The position numbers were made by a program, and so were the translations under genes. Source: Nocardioides thalensis (lineage in GTDB: Bacteria; Actinomycetota; Actinomycetes; Propionibacteriales; Nocardioidaceae). From it: a stretch of DNA of 64,000 nt. Below, in pieces: positions 16,871 through 23,795 of the stretch (positions within the stretch are counted from its first letter, which is position 1; each line of letters starts with the position of its first letter). The notes under the pieces were generated by a model. That model had not been told where the DNA came from and ran no database searches. It was given only the letters and a program-made list of their open reading frames with translations. The stretch spans positions 3,929,501 to 3,993,500 of the forward strand of contig NZ_JACCFP010000001.1 in assembly GCF_013410655.1 (NCBI RefSeq), given 5' to 3'.

Positions 16871-17572
16871 ATGAAGGCCATGACCCCCACGACGACGCCC
16901 GACTTCACCGGGCTCAGCGTCGAGCACGCCTCGACCGTCGAGCGGGTGGCGGCCGAGCTGCGGCGGGCGGTCTTCGAGGGCGAGCTCGAGAGCGGGACGC
17001 CGCTGCGCGAGATCGCGCTGGCCGAGTCGCTCGGCGTCTCGCGGCCGACGGTCCGCGAGGCGCTGACCGTGCTCGTCGCCGAGGGCCTGGCGACCCGCGA
17101 GCCGCACCGGGGGGTCAGCGTGGCCACACCCCAGGCCGACTCGGTGCGCGACGTGTGCCGCGCACGCTGGGTGCTCGAGGGCGCCGGCGTGCGCGCGTGG
17201 GGGGACGCGGACGACGTACGACGTGACCGCGTGCGGGCGACGCTGGTCGACTACACCTCCGCGGTGCGTGAGGGCGGGTCCTACGAGGAGCTCAACGACA
17301 AGCACCTGGCGTTTCACGTCTCGCTCGTCGAGCTCACCGGCAGCCCGCGGCTGGTGCAGATGGCCGAGACGCTGATGGACGAGCTGCGGCTCGCGCTCGC
17401 GCAGGTCGACCGGATCCGCCGCAACGCCCACGACCAGGCCGACTCCCACGAGGGCCTGGTCCGGCTGCTCGAGGCCGGCCGCATCGACGGCGACGACGGC
17501 GCCTACGAGTTCCTCCGCCGTCACATCGACGACGCCGAGGACGAGATCATCGAAGCGCTCGAGCTGACCTAG
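16871..17572 (+). CDS. GntR family regulator, FadR/FCD type
   Basis: A 233-residue regulator. The winged helix-turn-helix covers about residues 20-80 (VAAELRRAVFEGELESGTPL, then LAESLGVSRPTVREAL). An all-helical FCD ligand domain follows (about 95-230) with the metal-binding residues of the family (D, H, H in LNDKHLAFH and RRHIDDAE). It is divergent from the DDAH-like gene with a matching operator between them. The ligand is probably an acid or amino-acid derivative handled by that enzyme (inference). The overlapping ATG codons at 16871 and 16880 leave the exact start open by three codons. Confidence 0.85.
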   Translation: MKAMTPTTTPDFTGLSVEHASTVERVAAELRRAVFEGELESGTPLREIALAESLGVSRPTVREALTVLVAEGLATREPHRGVSVATPQADSVRDVCRARWVLEGAGVRAWGDADDVRRDRVRATLVDYTSAVREGGSYEELNDKHLAFHVSLVELTGSPRLVQMAETLMDELRLALAQVDRIRRNAHDQADSHEGLVRLLEAGRIDGDDGAYEFLRRHIDDAEDEIIEALELT

Positions 17573-17582
17573 GAGACCTGCC

Positions 17583-17981
17583 CTGATCGCCCTCATCGCC
17601 CGCCTGTTCATCACCGCCGCGGCCGTCGCGCTCGCCGCCCAGATCTTCGACGGCATCTGGTTCGACGGGCCCGACAGCGGCCAGCGCGAGCTCGAGGAGA
17701 AGATCCTCCCGCTGTTGGTGGTCGCGCTGATCTCGTGGGCCGTCACCGCCTGGGTCAAGCCGGTGCTCACCGTCTTGTCGATCCCGTTCATCCTGGTGAC
17801 GCTGGGGTTCTTCCTGCTGGTGCTCAACGCGCTGCTGCTCTTCTTCACCGAGTGGGTGGCCGACCTGTTCGACCTCGGCTTCCACGTCGAGGGCTTCTGG
17901 ACGGCGGTCGGCGGCGCGCTGGTCATCAGCATCACGACCTGGATCCTCGACGCGCTCGTGGGCGTGGGAGACGACGAGTGA
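17583..17981 (+). CDS. Phage-holin-family four-helix membrane protein, CTG start
   Basis: A 132-residue protein with four hydrophobic helices, of the actinobacterial 'phage holin family' type (PF04020-like); these are ordinary membrane proteins, not part of a prophage. A standard start codon appears only at TTG 17715, which would cut off the first helix. Translation most likely begins at CTG 17583 (opening LIALIARLFITAAAV), because AGGAG at 17571-17575 lies 7 bases before it and the frame is open only from 17568. It is 10 bases after the regulator's stop, so probably in its operon. Confidence 0.75.
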   Translation: MIALIARLFITAAAVALAAQIFDGIWFDGPDSGQRELEEKILPLLVVALISWAVTAWVKPVLTVLSIPFILVTLGFFLLVLNALLLFFTEWVADLFDLGFHVEGFWTAVGGALVISITTWILDALVGVGDDE

Positions 17982-18033
17982 TGCGACCGAGCGAGCGGCA
18001 GCGCCGTGGCGACCGAGCGAGCGCCGGCGCCGA

Positions 18034-18147
18034 GCGAGGAACGAGCTCGAAGCGTTGAGCGCGAGCGAGAGAGCAAGCCGCGAAGCGGCAGCGAGGAACG
18101 AGCTCGAAGCGCTGGCCGCGAGTGAGGGAGCAGGCCGCGAAGCGGCC
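18034..18147 (+). repeat. 57-bp imperfect tandem duplication
   Basis: Two units, 18034-18090 and 18091-18147, identical at 50 of 57 positions. Each begins with the same 21 bases (GCGAGGAACGAGCTCGAAGC + G). The unit is 19 codons long, so the duplication keeps frame and is translated at the start of the phosphatase gene. The preceding bases (17984-18033) are degenerate versions of the same GAGCGAGCG-rich motif. Confidence 0.8.
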
Positions 18148-18669
18148 ACCGCTGGCACGCCGCAGCTGCCGCCCCCGCGGGAGCCCGGCTCCTACAAGAT
18201 CGCGCTCGTCTGCCTGGGCAACATCTGCCGATCGCCGATGGCCCACGTGGTGCTCGCCGACCGGGTCGCCGCCGCCGGCCTCGACGACCGGGTCGAGGTG
18301 GTCAGCTCCGGCACCGGCGACTGGCACGTCGGCGGACCGATGGACCGGCGCGCGGCCGCCACGCTGCACGCGGCGGGCTACGACGGCAGCGCCCACCGCG
18401 CGCAACAGGTCGTCGCCTCCTGGCTCGACGACTGCGACGTGCTGCTGGCGATGGACGGGCAGAACCTCAGCGACCTGCGGGCGCTCGCCCCGGGGGGCGC
18501 TGATTCCGAGCGGGTGCGGCTGTACGGCGAGTTCGACCCCGCGACCCCGGGAGCCGAGGTGCCCGATCCCTACTACGGCGGCGACGAGGGCTTCGCGGAG
18601 GTGCTGGCGATGGTGGAGCGCACCGCCGACGTACTGGTGGACCGGCTGGCCGAGGCCGTCAGTCGGTGA
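18055..18669 (+). CDS. Low-molecular-weight protein-tyrosine phosphatase
   Basis: About 204 residues as listed, of which residues 45-204 are the phosphatase domain. The signature loop is CLGNICRSP (C-X5-R) near residue 53 and the general-acid region is VPDPYYGG near the end. The domain is normally at the very N-terminus. Here it is preceded by about 44 residues read from the 57-bp tandem repeat, rich in Ala, Glu and Arg. TTG 18055 is the only standard start in frame and has no ribosome site, so the true start is uncertain; a CTG downstream is possible. The last 11 bases overlap the convergent marR-like gene. Confidence 0.8.
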   Translation: MSASERASREAAARNELEALAASEGAGREAATAGTPQLPPPREPGSYKIALVCLGNICRSPMAHVVLADRVAAAGLDDRVEVVSSGTGDWHVGGPMDRRAAATLHAAGYDGSAHRAQQVVASWLDDCDVLLAMDGQNLSDLRALAPGGADSERVRLYGEFDPATPGAEVPDPYYGGDEGFAEVLAMVERTADVLVDRLAEAVSR

Positions 18670-19159
18670 AGTCGCGGGCGCGCACCGTCCGCAGGATCGC
18701 GTAGGCCTGCTCGCGCTCGGCCTCGTCGAGCGCGCCGAGGCCGAAGTCGATGCCGTTGAGCGCCGCGGTGGCCTCCTTGAGCACCCGCTCCCCCTCGTCG
18801 GTCAGCGACGCGAGCACCCGGCGGCGGTCCGCCACGTCGACCGTGCGCTGCACGAGCCCGGCGTCGACGAGCCGGTCGATCGCGTTGGTCACCGAGGTCG
18901 GGTGGACCATCAGCCGCTCGCCGATCTTGCTCAGGGCCAGCTGTCCGGTGCTGCTGAACGACAGCAGCACGAGCACCTCGTACCGAGCGAAGGTGATGCC
19001 GAACGGCTTGAGCACCCGGTCGAAGTCGGCGAGCAACAGCTGCTGCACGCGCATGATCGAGGTGGCCAGGCGCATCGCGGAGTCGTCGCCGATGCGCTCG
19101 GCCCACAGCTCGCCCGCCCTGTCGATGGGGTCGAACGGCAAGGGAGCACTGCTCGTCAT
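18659..19159 (-). CDS. MarR family transcriptional regulator
   Basis: A 166-residue winged-helix regulator. The DNA-binding segment is about residues 75-120 (LSKIGERLMVHPTSVTNAID, then the wing DRRRVLASLTDEG). It is divergent from icmF with a 122-base gap that holds an inverted repeat, so it may control the mutase and itself. It overlaps the phosphatase gene tail to tail by 11 bases. MarR proteins near acyl-CoA genes often sense CoA esters; the ligand here is not known. Confidence 0.85.
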   Translation of the reverse strand: MTSSAPLPFDPIDRAGELWAERIGDDSAMRLATSIMRVQQLLLADFDRVLKPFGITFARYEVLVLLSFSSTGQLALSKIGERLMVHPTSVTNAIDRLVDAGLVQRTVDVADRRRVLASLTDEGERVLKEATAALNGIDFGLGALDEAEREQAYAILRTVRARDFTD

Positions 19160-19219
19160 GGGCGCTGAGTCTAGGTGCGCGAGTCGAGACGGGCGGGGCG
19201 GATGTCAGCGAATTTGATC

Positions 19220-19247
19220 GGATGTCCTAGTATTTCCTCGGACGTCC
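19220..19247. promoter_or_regulatory. Candidate operator between marR-like gene and icmF
   Basis: GGATGTCC (19220-19227) and GGACGTCC (19240-19247), two near-palindromic octamers 20 bases apart, two turns of the helix. They flank TAGTAT (19228-19233), which could be a -10 for icmF. Placed where the divergent MarR protein would be expected to bind. Confidence 0.45.
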
Positions 19248-19281
19248 AACTAATCGCGCCGTCGCGCGAGAGGGGAGCACC

Positions 19282-22200
19282 ATGACCGCCCTGCACCGCC
19301 CGGAGCACCCGGTCCGCATCGTCACGGCGTCGAGCCTCTTCGACGGGCACGACGCCGCGATCAACATCATGCGGCGGATCTTCCAGAGCCAGGGCTGCGA
19401 GGTGGTCCACCTCGGGCACAACCGCTCGGTCGCCGAGATCGTCGAGGCCGCGATCGAGGAGGACGTCCAGGGCGTCGCCGTGTCGTCCTACCAGGGCGGC
19501 CACGTCGAGTACTTCGAGTACCTCGTCGAGCGACTGCGCGAGCGCGGCGCCGGCCACGTCAAGGTCGTCGGCGGTGGGGGCGGCGTGATCGTCCACGACG
19601 AGATCGACCGGCTCGCCAGGTCCGGCGTGAAGATCTTCTCCCCCGAGGACGGCCAGCGGCTCGGCCTGCCCGGCATGGTCAACACGGTCGTCGCCGAGTG
19701 CGACGTCGACGTCTGGGCGCAGCGGGCCGTCACCGCCGACGAGGTGCTCGCGGGCGACCGCGCGGCGCTCGCCCGCGCGATCTCGGGCGCCGAGTCGGGC
19801 TCGGTCCCCGCCGACCAGCTCGAGCGCCTGCGCGCCGCAGCGGTCGCCTCCGGCGTACCCGTGCTCGGCATCACCGGCACCGGCGGGTCGGGCAAGTCCT
19901 CGCTCACCGACGAGCTCGTACGCCGGCTGCGGGTGGACCAGCAGGACAAGCTGCGCGTCGCGGTCGTCGCTGTCGACCCCACGCGGCGCAAGGGCGGCGG
20001 CGCGCTGCTCGGCGACCGGATCCGGATGAACAGCCTCGACCTGCACTCCGAGGGCATGGACCGCGACCGGGTGTTCTTCCGCTCGCTGGCGACCCGTGGT
20101 GCCCACGAGGTGCCCGAGCACCTCGACGACGTGATCGCGACGGTCAAGGCCGCCGGCTTCGACCTGGTGATCGTCGAGACGCCCGGCATCGGCCAGGGCG
20201 ATGCGGCGATCGTGCCGTTCTGCGACGTCTCGCTCTACGTGATGACGCCCGAGTTCGGCGCCGCGTCGCAGCTGGAGAAGATCGACATGCTCGACTTCGC
20301 CGACGCCGTCGCGATCAACAAGTTCGAGCGCCGCGGTGCCGAGGACGCGATGCGCGACGTCGGCCGCCAGCTGGTCCGCAACCGCGAGGCGTTCGGCTCC
20401 GGCCCCGACGACATGCCCGTCTTCGGCACGTCGGCCGCGACGTTCGACGACGACGGCGTCACCGCGCTCTACCAGCACCTCCGCGGACTGCTCTCCGAGC
20501 ACGGCCTCGCCGTCAGTGAGGGCCGGCTCGCCGCCGTCGCCGGCAAGAAGTCCACCCGCATCCAGCAGGTGCTGCCGCCGGAGCGCACCGGCTACCTCGC
20601 CGAGATCGCCAGCACGGTCCGCGACTACCACGCGGCCACGGAGGCGCTCGTCACCAAGGCCCGGCGGTCGCAGCGGTTCGCCGCTGTCGCGGCGGAGCTC
20701 GAGTCGGTGGTTGAGGTGCGAGGCGCCCCAGCGCCGAGCCTCGAAACCTCCGACACCGTTCGTCAGCTCGCGACCCAGGCCGAGGCCGACCTCCCGCGCG
20801 AGCTGCGCGAGCAGCTGGCCGGCTGGGCCGACGTCGTCGCGTCGTACGACGAGGACGCCGGCCGGACGTCGCTCTCCGGCACCCGGATCCCGCGGGTGGC
20901 GCTGCCGGCGTACGAGGACCACGGCGAGCTGGTGCGCTACTGGCGACGCGAGAACCTGCCCGGCTCCTTCCCGTTCACCGCCGGCGTCTTCCCGTTCAAG
21001 CGGATGGACGAGGACCCGGCCCGGATGTTCGCCGGCGAGGGCGACCCGTTCCGCACCAACCGGCGGTTCAAGCTCCTGTCCGAGGGCCAGTCGGCGACGC
21101 GGCTGTCGACCGCGTTCGACTCGGTGACCCTCTACGGGCGCGACCCCGACGAGCGACCGGACATCTACGGCAAGATCGGCACCTCCGGCGTCTCGGTCGC
21201 GACGCTCGAGGACATGAAGGCGCTCTACGACGGGTTCGACCTGCTCGCGCCGACGACGTCGGTGTCGATGACGATCAACGGTCCCGCGCCGACCGTCCTG
21301 GCCTTCTTCCTCAACACGGTCATCGACCAGGCGAAGGAGCGCGGCATCGACCCGGAGGAGGCGTTGCGCCGGGTGCGCGGCACGGTCCAGGCCGACATCC
21401 TCAAGGAGGACCAGGGCCAGAACACCTGCCTGTTCTCCACCGAGTTCGCGCTGCGCTGCATGGCCGACATCCAGGAGTGGTTCATCGACCACCAGGTGCG
21501 CAACTTCTACTCGGTGTCGATCTCGGGCTACCACATCGCCGAGGCCGGGGCGAACCCCATCAGCCAGCTCGCGTTCACCCTCGCCAACGGGTTCACCTAC
21601 GTCGAGTCCTACCTCGCGCGCGGCATGGACATCGACGACTTCGCGCCCAACCTGTCGTTCTTCTTCAGCAACGGCATGGACCCGGAGTACTCCGTGATCG
21701 GCCGCGTCGCCCGCCGCATCTGGGCCGTGGCGATGAAGGAGCGCTACGGCGCGGGCGAGCGCTCGCAGAAGCTGAAGTACCACGTGCAGACCTCGGGCCG
21801 CTCGCTGCACGCGCAGGAGATGGCGTTCAACGACATCCGTACGACGCTGCAGGCGCTGATCGCGATCTACGACAACGCCAACAGCCTGCACACCAACGCG
21901 TTCGACGAGGCCGTGACTACGCCCACCGAGGACTCCGTGCGCCGGGCGATGGCGATCCAGATGATCATCAACCGCGAGTGGGGCCTGGCGATGAACGAGA
22001 ACCCGCTCCAGGGCTCCTACGTCATCGACCAGCTCACCGACCTCGTCGAGGAGGCCGTGCTCCACGAGTTCGAGCGGATCTCCGAGCGCGGCGGCGTGCT
22101 GGGCGCGATGGAGACCGGCTACCAGCGCGGCCGCATCCAGGACGAGTCGATGCTCTACGAGCACAGGAAGCACGACGGCTCGCTCCCGATCATCGGCGTC

Positions 22201-22479
22201 AACACGTTCCGCAAGCCCGGCGGCGACGACGGCACCCCCGACCACGTCGAGCTCGCCCGCGCCACCGAGGACGAGAAGCAGTCCCAGCTCACCCGGCTGC
22301 GCGACTTCCAGGAGCGCCACGCCCACGACGCGCCGCGCGCGATCGCGCGCCTCAAGGAGGCCGCGACGAGCGGCGAGAACATCTTCGCGGTGCTGATGGA
22401 CGCGGCGCGGGTGTGCACGCTGGGCCAGGTGACGGAGGCGTTCTTCGAGGTGGGCGGGCAGTACAGACGCAACGTCTGA
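19282..22479 (+). CDS. icmF: Fused isobutyryl-CoA mutase IcmF
   Basis: A 1065-residue adenosylcobalamin enzyme converting isobutyryl-CoA to n-butyryl-CoA (some members also pivalyl-CoA). Order of domains: cobalamin-binding domain (about 10-145, SLFDGHDAAIN with the cobalt ligand H23); G-protein chaperone (P-loop GTGGSGKSS at 199-207, later NKFE base motif); linker; TIM-barrel mutase (from about 560). An unusual segment, residues 476-490, is encoded by a 46-bp dispersed repeat inserted in frame in the linker. Substrate could come from the branched-chain dehydrogenase at 5.8-9.4 kb. Confidence 0.95.
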   Translation: MTALHRPEHPVRIVTASSLFDGHDAAINIMRRIFQSQGCEVVHLGHNRSVAEIVEAAIEEDVQGVAVSSYQGGHVEYFEYLVERLRERGAGHVKVVGGGGGVIVHDEIDRLARSGVKIFSPEDGQRLGLPGMVNTVVAECDVDVWAQRAVTADEVLAGDRAALARAISGAESGSVPADQLERLRAAAVASGVPVLGITGTGGSGKSSLTDELVRRLRVDQQDKLRVAVVAVDPTRRKGGGALLGDRIRMNSLDLHSEGMDRDRVFFRSLATRGAHEVPEHLDDVIATVKAAGFDLVIVETPGIGQGDAAIVPFCDVSLYVMTPEFGAASQLEKIDMLDFADAVAINKFERRGAEDAMRDVGRQLVRNREAFGSGPDDMPVFGTSAATFDDDGVTALYQHLRGLLSEHGLAVSEGRLAAVAGKKSTRIQQVLPPERTGYLAEIASTVRDYHAATEALVTKARRSQRFAAVAAELESVVEVRGAPAPSLETSDTVRQLATQAEADLPRELREQLAGWADVVASYDEDAGRTSLSGTRIPRVALPAYEDHGELVRYWRRENLPGSFPFTAGVFPFKRMDEDPARMFAGEGDPFRTNRRFKLLSEGQSATRLSTAFDSVTLYGRDPDERPDIYGKIGTSGVSVATLEDMKALYDGFDLLAPTTSVSMTINGPAPTVLAFFLNTVIDQAKERGIDPEEALRRVRGTVQADILKEDQGQNTCLFSTEFALRCMADIQEWFIDHQVRNFYSVSISGYHIAEAGANPISQLAFTLANGFTYVESYLARGMDIDDFAPNLSFFFSNGMDPEYSVIGRVARRIWAVAMKERYGAGERSQKLKYHVQTSGRSLHAQEMAFNDIRTTLQALIAIYDNANSLHTNAFDEAVTTPTEDSVRRAMAIQMIINREWGLAMNENPLQGSYVIDQLTDLVEEAVLHEFERISERGGVLGAMETGYQRGRIQDESMLYEHRKHDGSLPIIGVNTFRKPGGDDGTPDHVELARATEDEKQSQLTRLRDFQERHAHDAPRAIARLKEAATSGENIFAVLMDAARVCTLGQVTEAFFEVGGQYRRNV
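20706..20751 (+). repeat. 46-bp dispersed palindrome, copy 1 (inside icmF)
   Basis: Begins GGTGGTTGAGGTGCGAGGC and ends GAGCCTCGAAACCTCC, the same ends as the five other copies. The loop is shorter in G/C identity (GCCCCAGCGCC). It is read in frame as VVEVRGAPAPSLETS. Confidence 0.9.
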
Positions 22480-22500
22480 CGCACCAGCCTGACGCGTAGC

Positions 22501-23253
22501 GTGGGGCACGTGCGAGCCGACGACCTTGGTCATGCCTACGACGGCCCGCCCGTGGCCGAGCGGGTCGTGTCATTGGTGCCGTCGATCACCGAGGCGATCG
22601 CGACCGACCGCCGGGAGGCGCTGGTGGGCGCGACCGACTGGTGCACCCACCCGGCGGACCTCGACGTGCCTCGCGTGCGCGGGACGAAGAACCCCGACCT
22701 CGCGGCCGTCCGCGCGCTCGCGCCCGACCTGGTGATCGCCAACCGCGAGGAGAACCGCGAGCTCGACGTACGGCGTCTGCGCGACGCCGGGGTGCCGGTC
22801 TGGGTGACCGACATCGAGACCGTTCCCCAGGCCCTCGCGTCGCTGACGAGGCTCTACGAGGTCGCGCTCGGCTGGCCGCTCCCGACGTGGCTGGCGGAGG
22901 CCGACCGGTGCTGGAACGGGCCGCTCCCCGTGACGCGCGGCCGCGTCGCCGTGCCCATCTGGCGCGACCCGTGGATGGTCGTCGGACCCCGGACCTACGC
23001 CAACGACCTGCTGCGCCGGCTCGGCTGGGAGAACGCCTTCGCCGGGCACGAGGAGCGCTACCCGAAGGTGGAGCTCCGGGACCTCGACCGCGCCGACATC
23101 GACCTGGTCCTGCTGCCCGACGAGCCCTACGTGTTCACCGAGACCGATGGGCCCGAGGCGTTCGCGATCGCTCCCACGCGGCTCGTGTCGGGGCGGCTGC
23201 TCACCTGGTACGGCCCCGCGATGGTCGAGGCGCACGAGGTGCTCGGGGGCTAG
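22501..23253 (+). CDS. BtuF-like cobalamin/metal receptor, apparently cytoplasmic
   Basis: A 250-residue protein of the helical-backbone metal receptor type (RVVSLVPSITEAI at the front, PDLVIANREENR, then the VWVTDIETV strand). BtuF and related proteins bind vitamin B12 outside the membrane for an ABC importer. This one has no signal peptide or lipobox, and no importer genes lie nearby. It follows icmF by 21 bases, so it may deliver or sense cobalamin for the mutase (inference). The start is GTG 22501; GTG 22510 is nearly as likely. Confidence 0.75.
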   Translation: MGHVRADDLGHAYDGPPVAERVVSLVPSITEAIATDRREALVGATDWCTHPADLDVPRVRGTKNPDLAAVRALAPDLVIANREENRELDVRRLRDAGVPVWVTDIETVPQALASLTRLYEVALGWPLPTWLAEADRCWNGPLPVTRGRVAVPIWRDPWMVVGPRTYANDLLRRLGWENAFAGHEERYPKVELRDLDRADIDLVLLPDEPYVFTETDGPEAFAIAPTRLVSGRLLTWYGPAMVEAHEVLGG

Positions 23254-23263
23254 ACGACGCGCC

Positions 23264-23620
23264 CTAATAGCTCTCCTGGCTGAGCAGGTAGATGAACCCG
23301 GCGCACAGCCCGCCGAGCACGATCAGCGTGACGGCGACGCCGATCAGGATCCCGACGCCCCACGGGCGCGTGGCCTTCTTGAACAGCAGCGGGATCGGCA
23401 GCAGGAACGGCAGCACGAGACCGACGATCGCGGCGACGGTGAACGCGCTGTCGTCGTCGTACGCCGTCGACGCGAACACCGCCAAGGACAGGAACGGAAT
23501 GCCGATCGCGAGGATCGGGCCGACGACGAGCGAGCCGATCAGGTAGCCCAGCCACGGCGAGACGCCCTGGTCGGGCGGCCGGTACGGCGCGCCGTACGGC
23601 GGGTCCGGGAACTGGCTCAT
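23264..23620 (-). CDS. Small three-helix membrane protein
   Basis: 118 residues: a short Pro/Tyr-rich cytoplasmic opening (MSQFPDPPYGAPYRPPDQG), then three hydrophobic helices. AAGGAG lies 6 bases before ATG 23620, and the gene starts 10 bases after the 54-residue ORF. It is last in the lgt-like/radical SAM operon and convergent with the BtuF-like gene. The function is unknown. Confidence 0.7.
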   Translation of the reverse strand: MSQFPDPPYGAPYRPPDQGVSPWLGYLIGSLVVGPILAIGIPFLSLAVFASTAYDDDSAFTVAAIVGLVLPFLLPIPLLFKKATRPWGVGILIGVAVTLIVLGGLCAGFIYLLSQESY

Positions 23621-23630
23621 GGACGCTCCT

Positions 23631-23795
23631 TCATCGCAGCCACCACACAAGGGCGACGACGCCCGCGAGCACCAGCAGCGTGAGCAGGACGGTGCCCGTG
23701 ATCCGCTTCCAGCACCAGAAGACGTGGTCGCCGCAGCCACCGTCCGAGGTCGGAGGTACGACGCGCTGGGGCTCGACGATCCGCGGGTCGGTCAT
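23631..23795 (-). CDS. 54-residue single-pass membrane protein
   Basis: A short ORF whose ATG overlaps the stop of the radical SAM gene (ATGA, 23792-23795), the coupling used throughout this operon. It reads MTDPRIVEPQRVV, then a Cys-containing patch GGCGDHVFWCW, then one hydrophobic helix ending in WWLR. No family recognised. The two cysteines just before the membrane could bind metal or a cofactor (inference). Confidence 0.65.
   Translation of the reverse strand: MTDPRIVEPQRVVPPTSDGGCGDHVFWCWKRITGTVLLTLLVLAGVVALVWWLR

Noticed and set aside
17583-17981. Prophage remnant, suggested by the holin-family protein
   Set aside because: No other phage gene is near, and the family is a common chromosomal actinobacterial membrane protein.
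17981-18058. 25-codon ORF (MRPSERQRRGDRAS...) overlapping the holin-like stop
   Set aside because: It is read wholly from the GAGCGAGCG-type repeat, has no conserved look, and ends inside the next gene.
19160-19281. Possible cobalamin riboswitch before icmF
   Set aside because: The gap is only 122 bases and lacks the B12 box; riboswitches of this class need about 200 bases.
19171-22533. 1120-codon open frame opposite icmF
   Set aside because: An antisense shadow of a GC-rich gene; composition is Val/Arg/Asp-rich without any domain.
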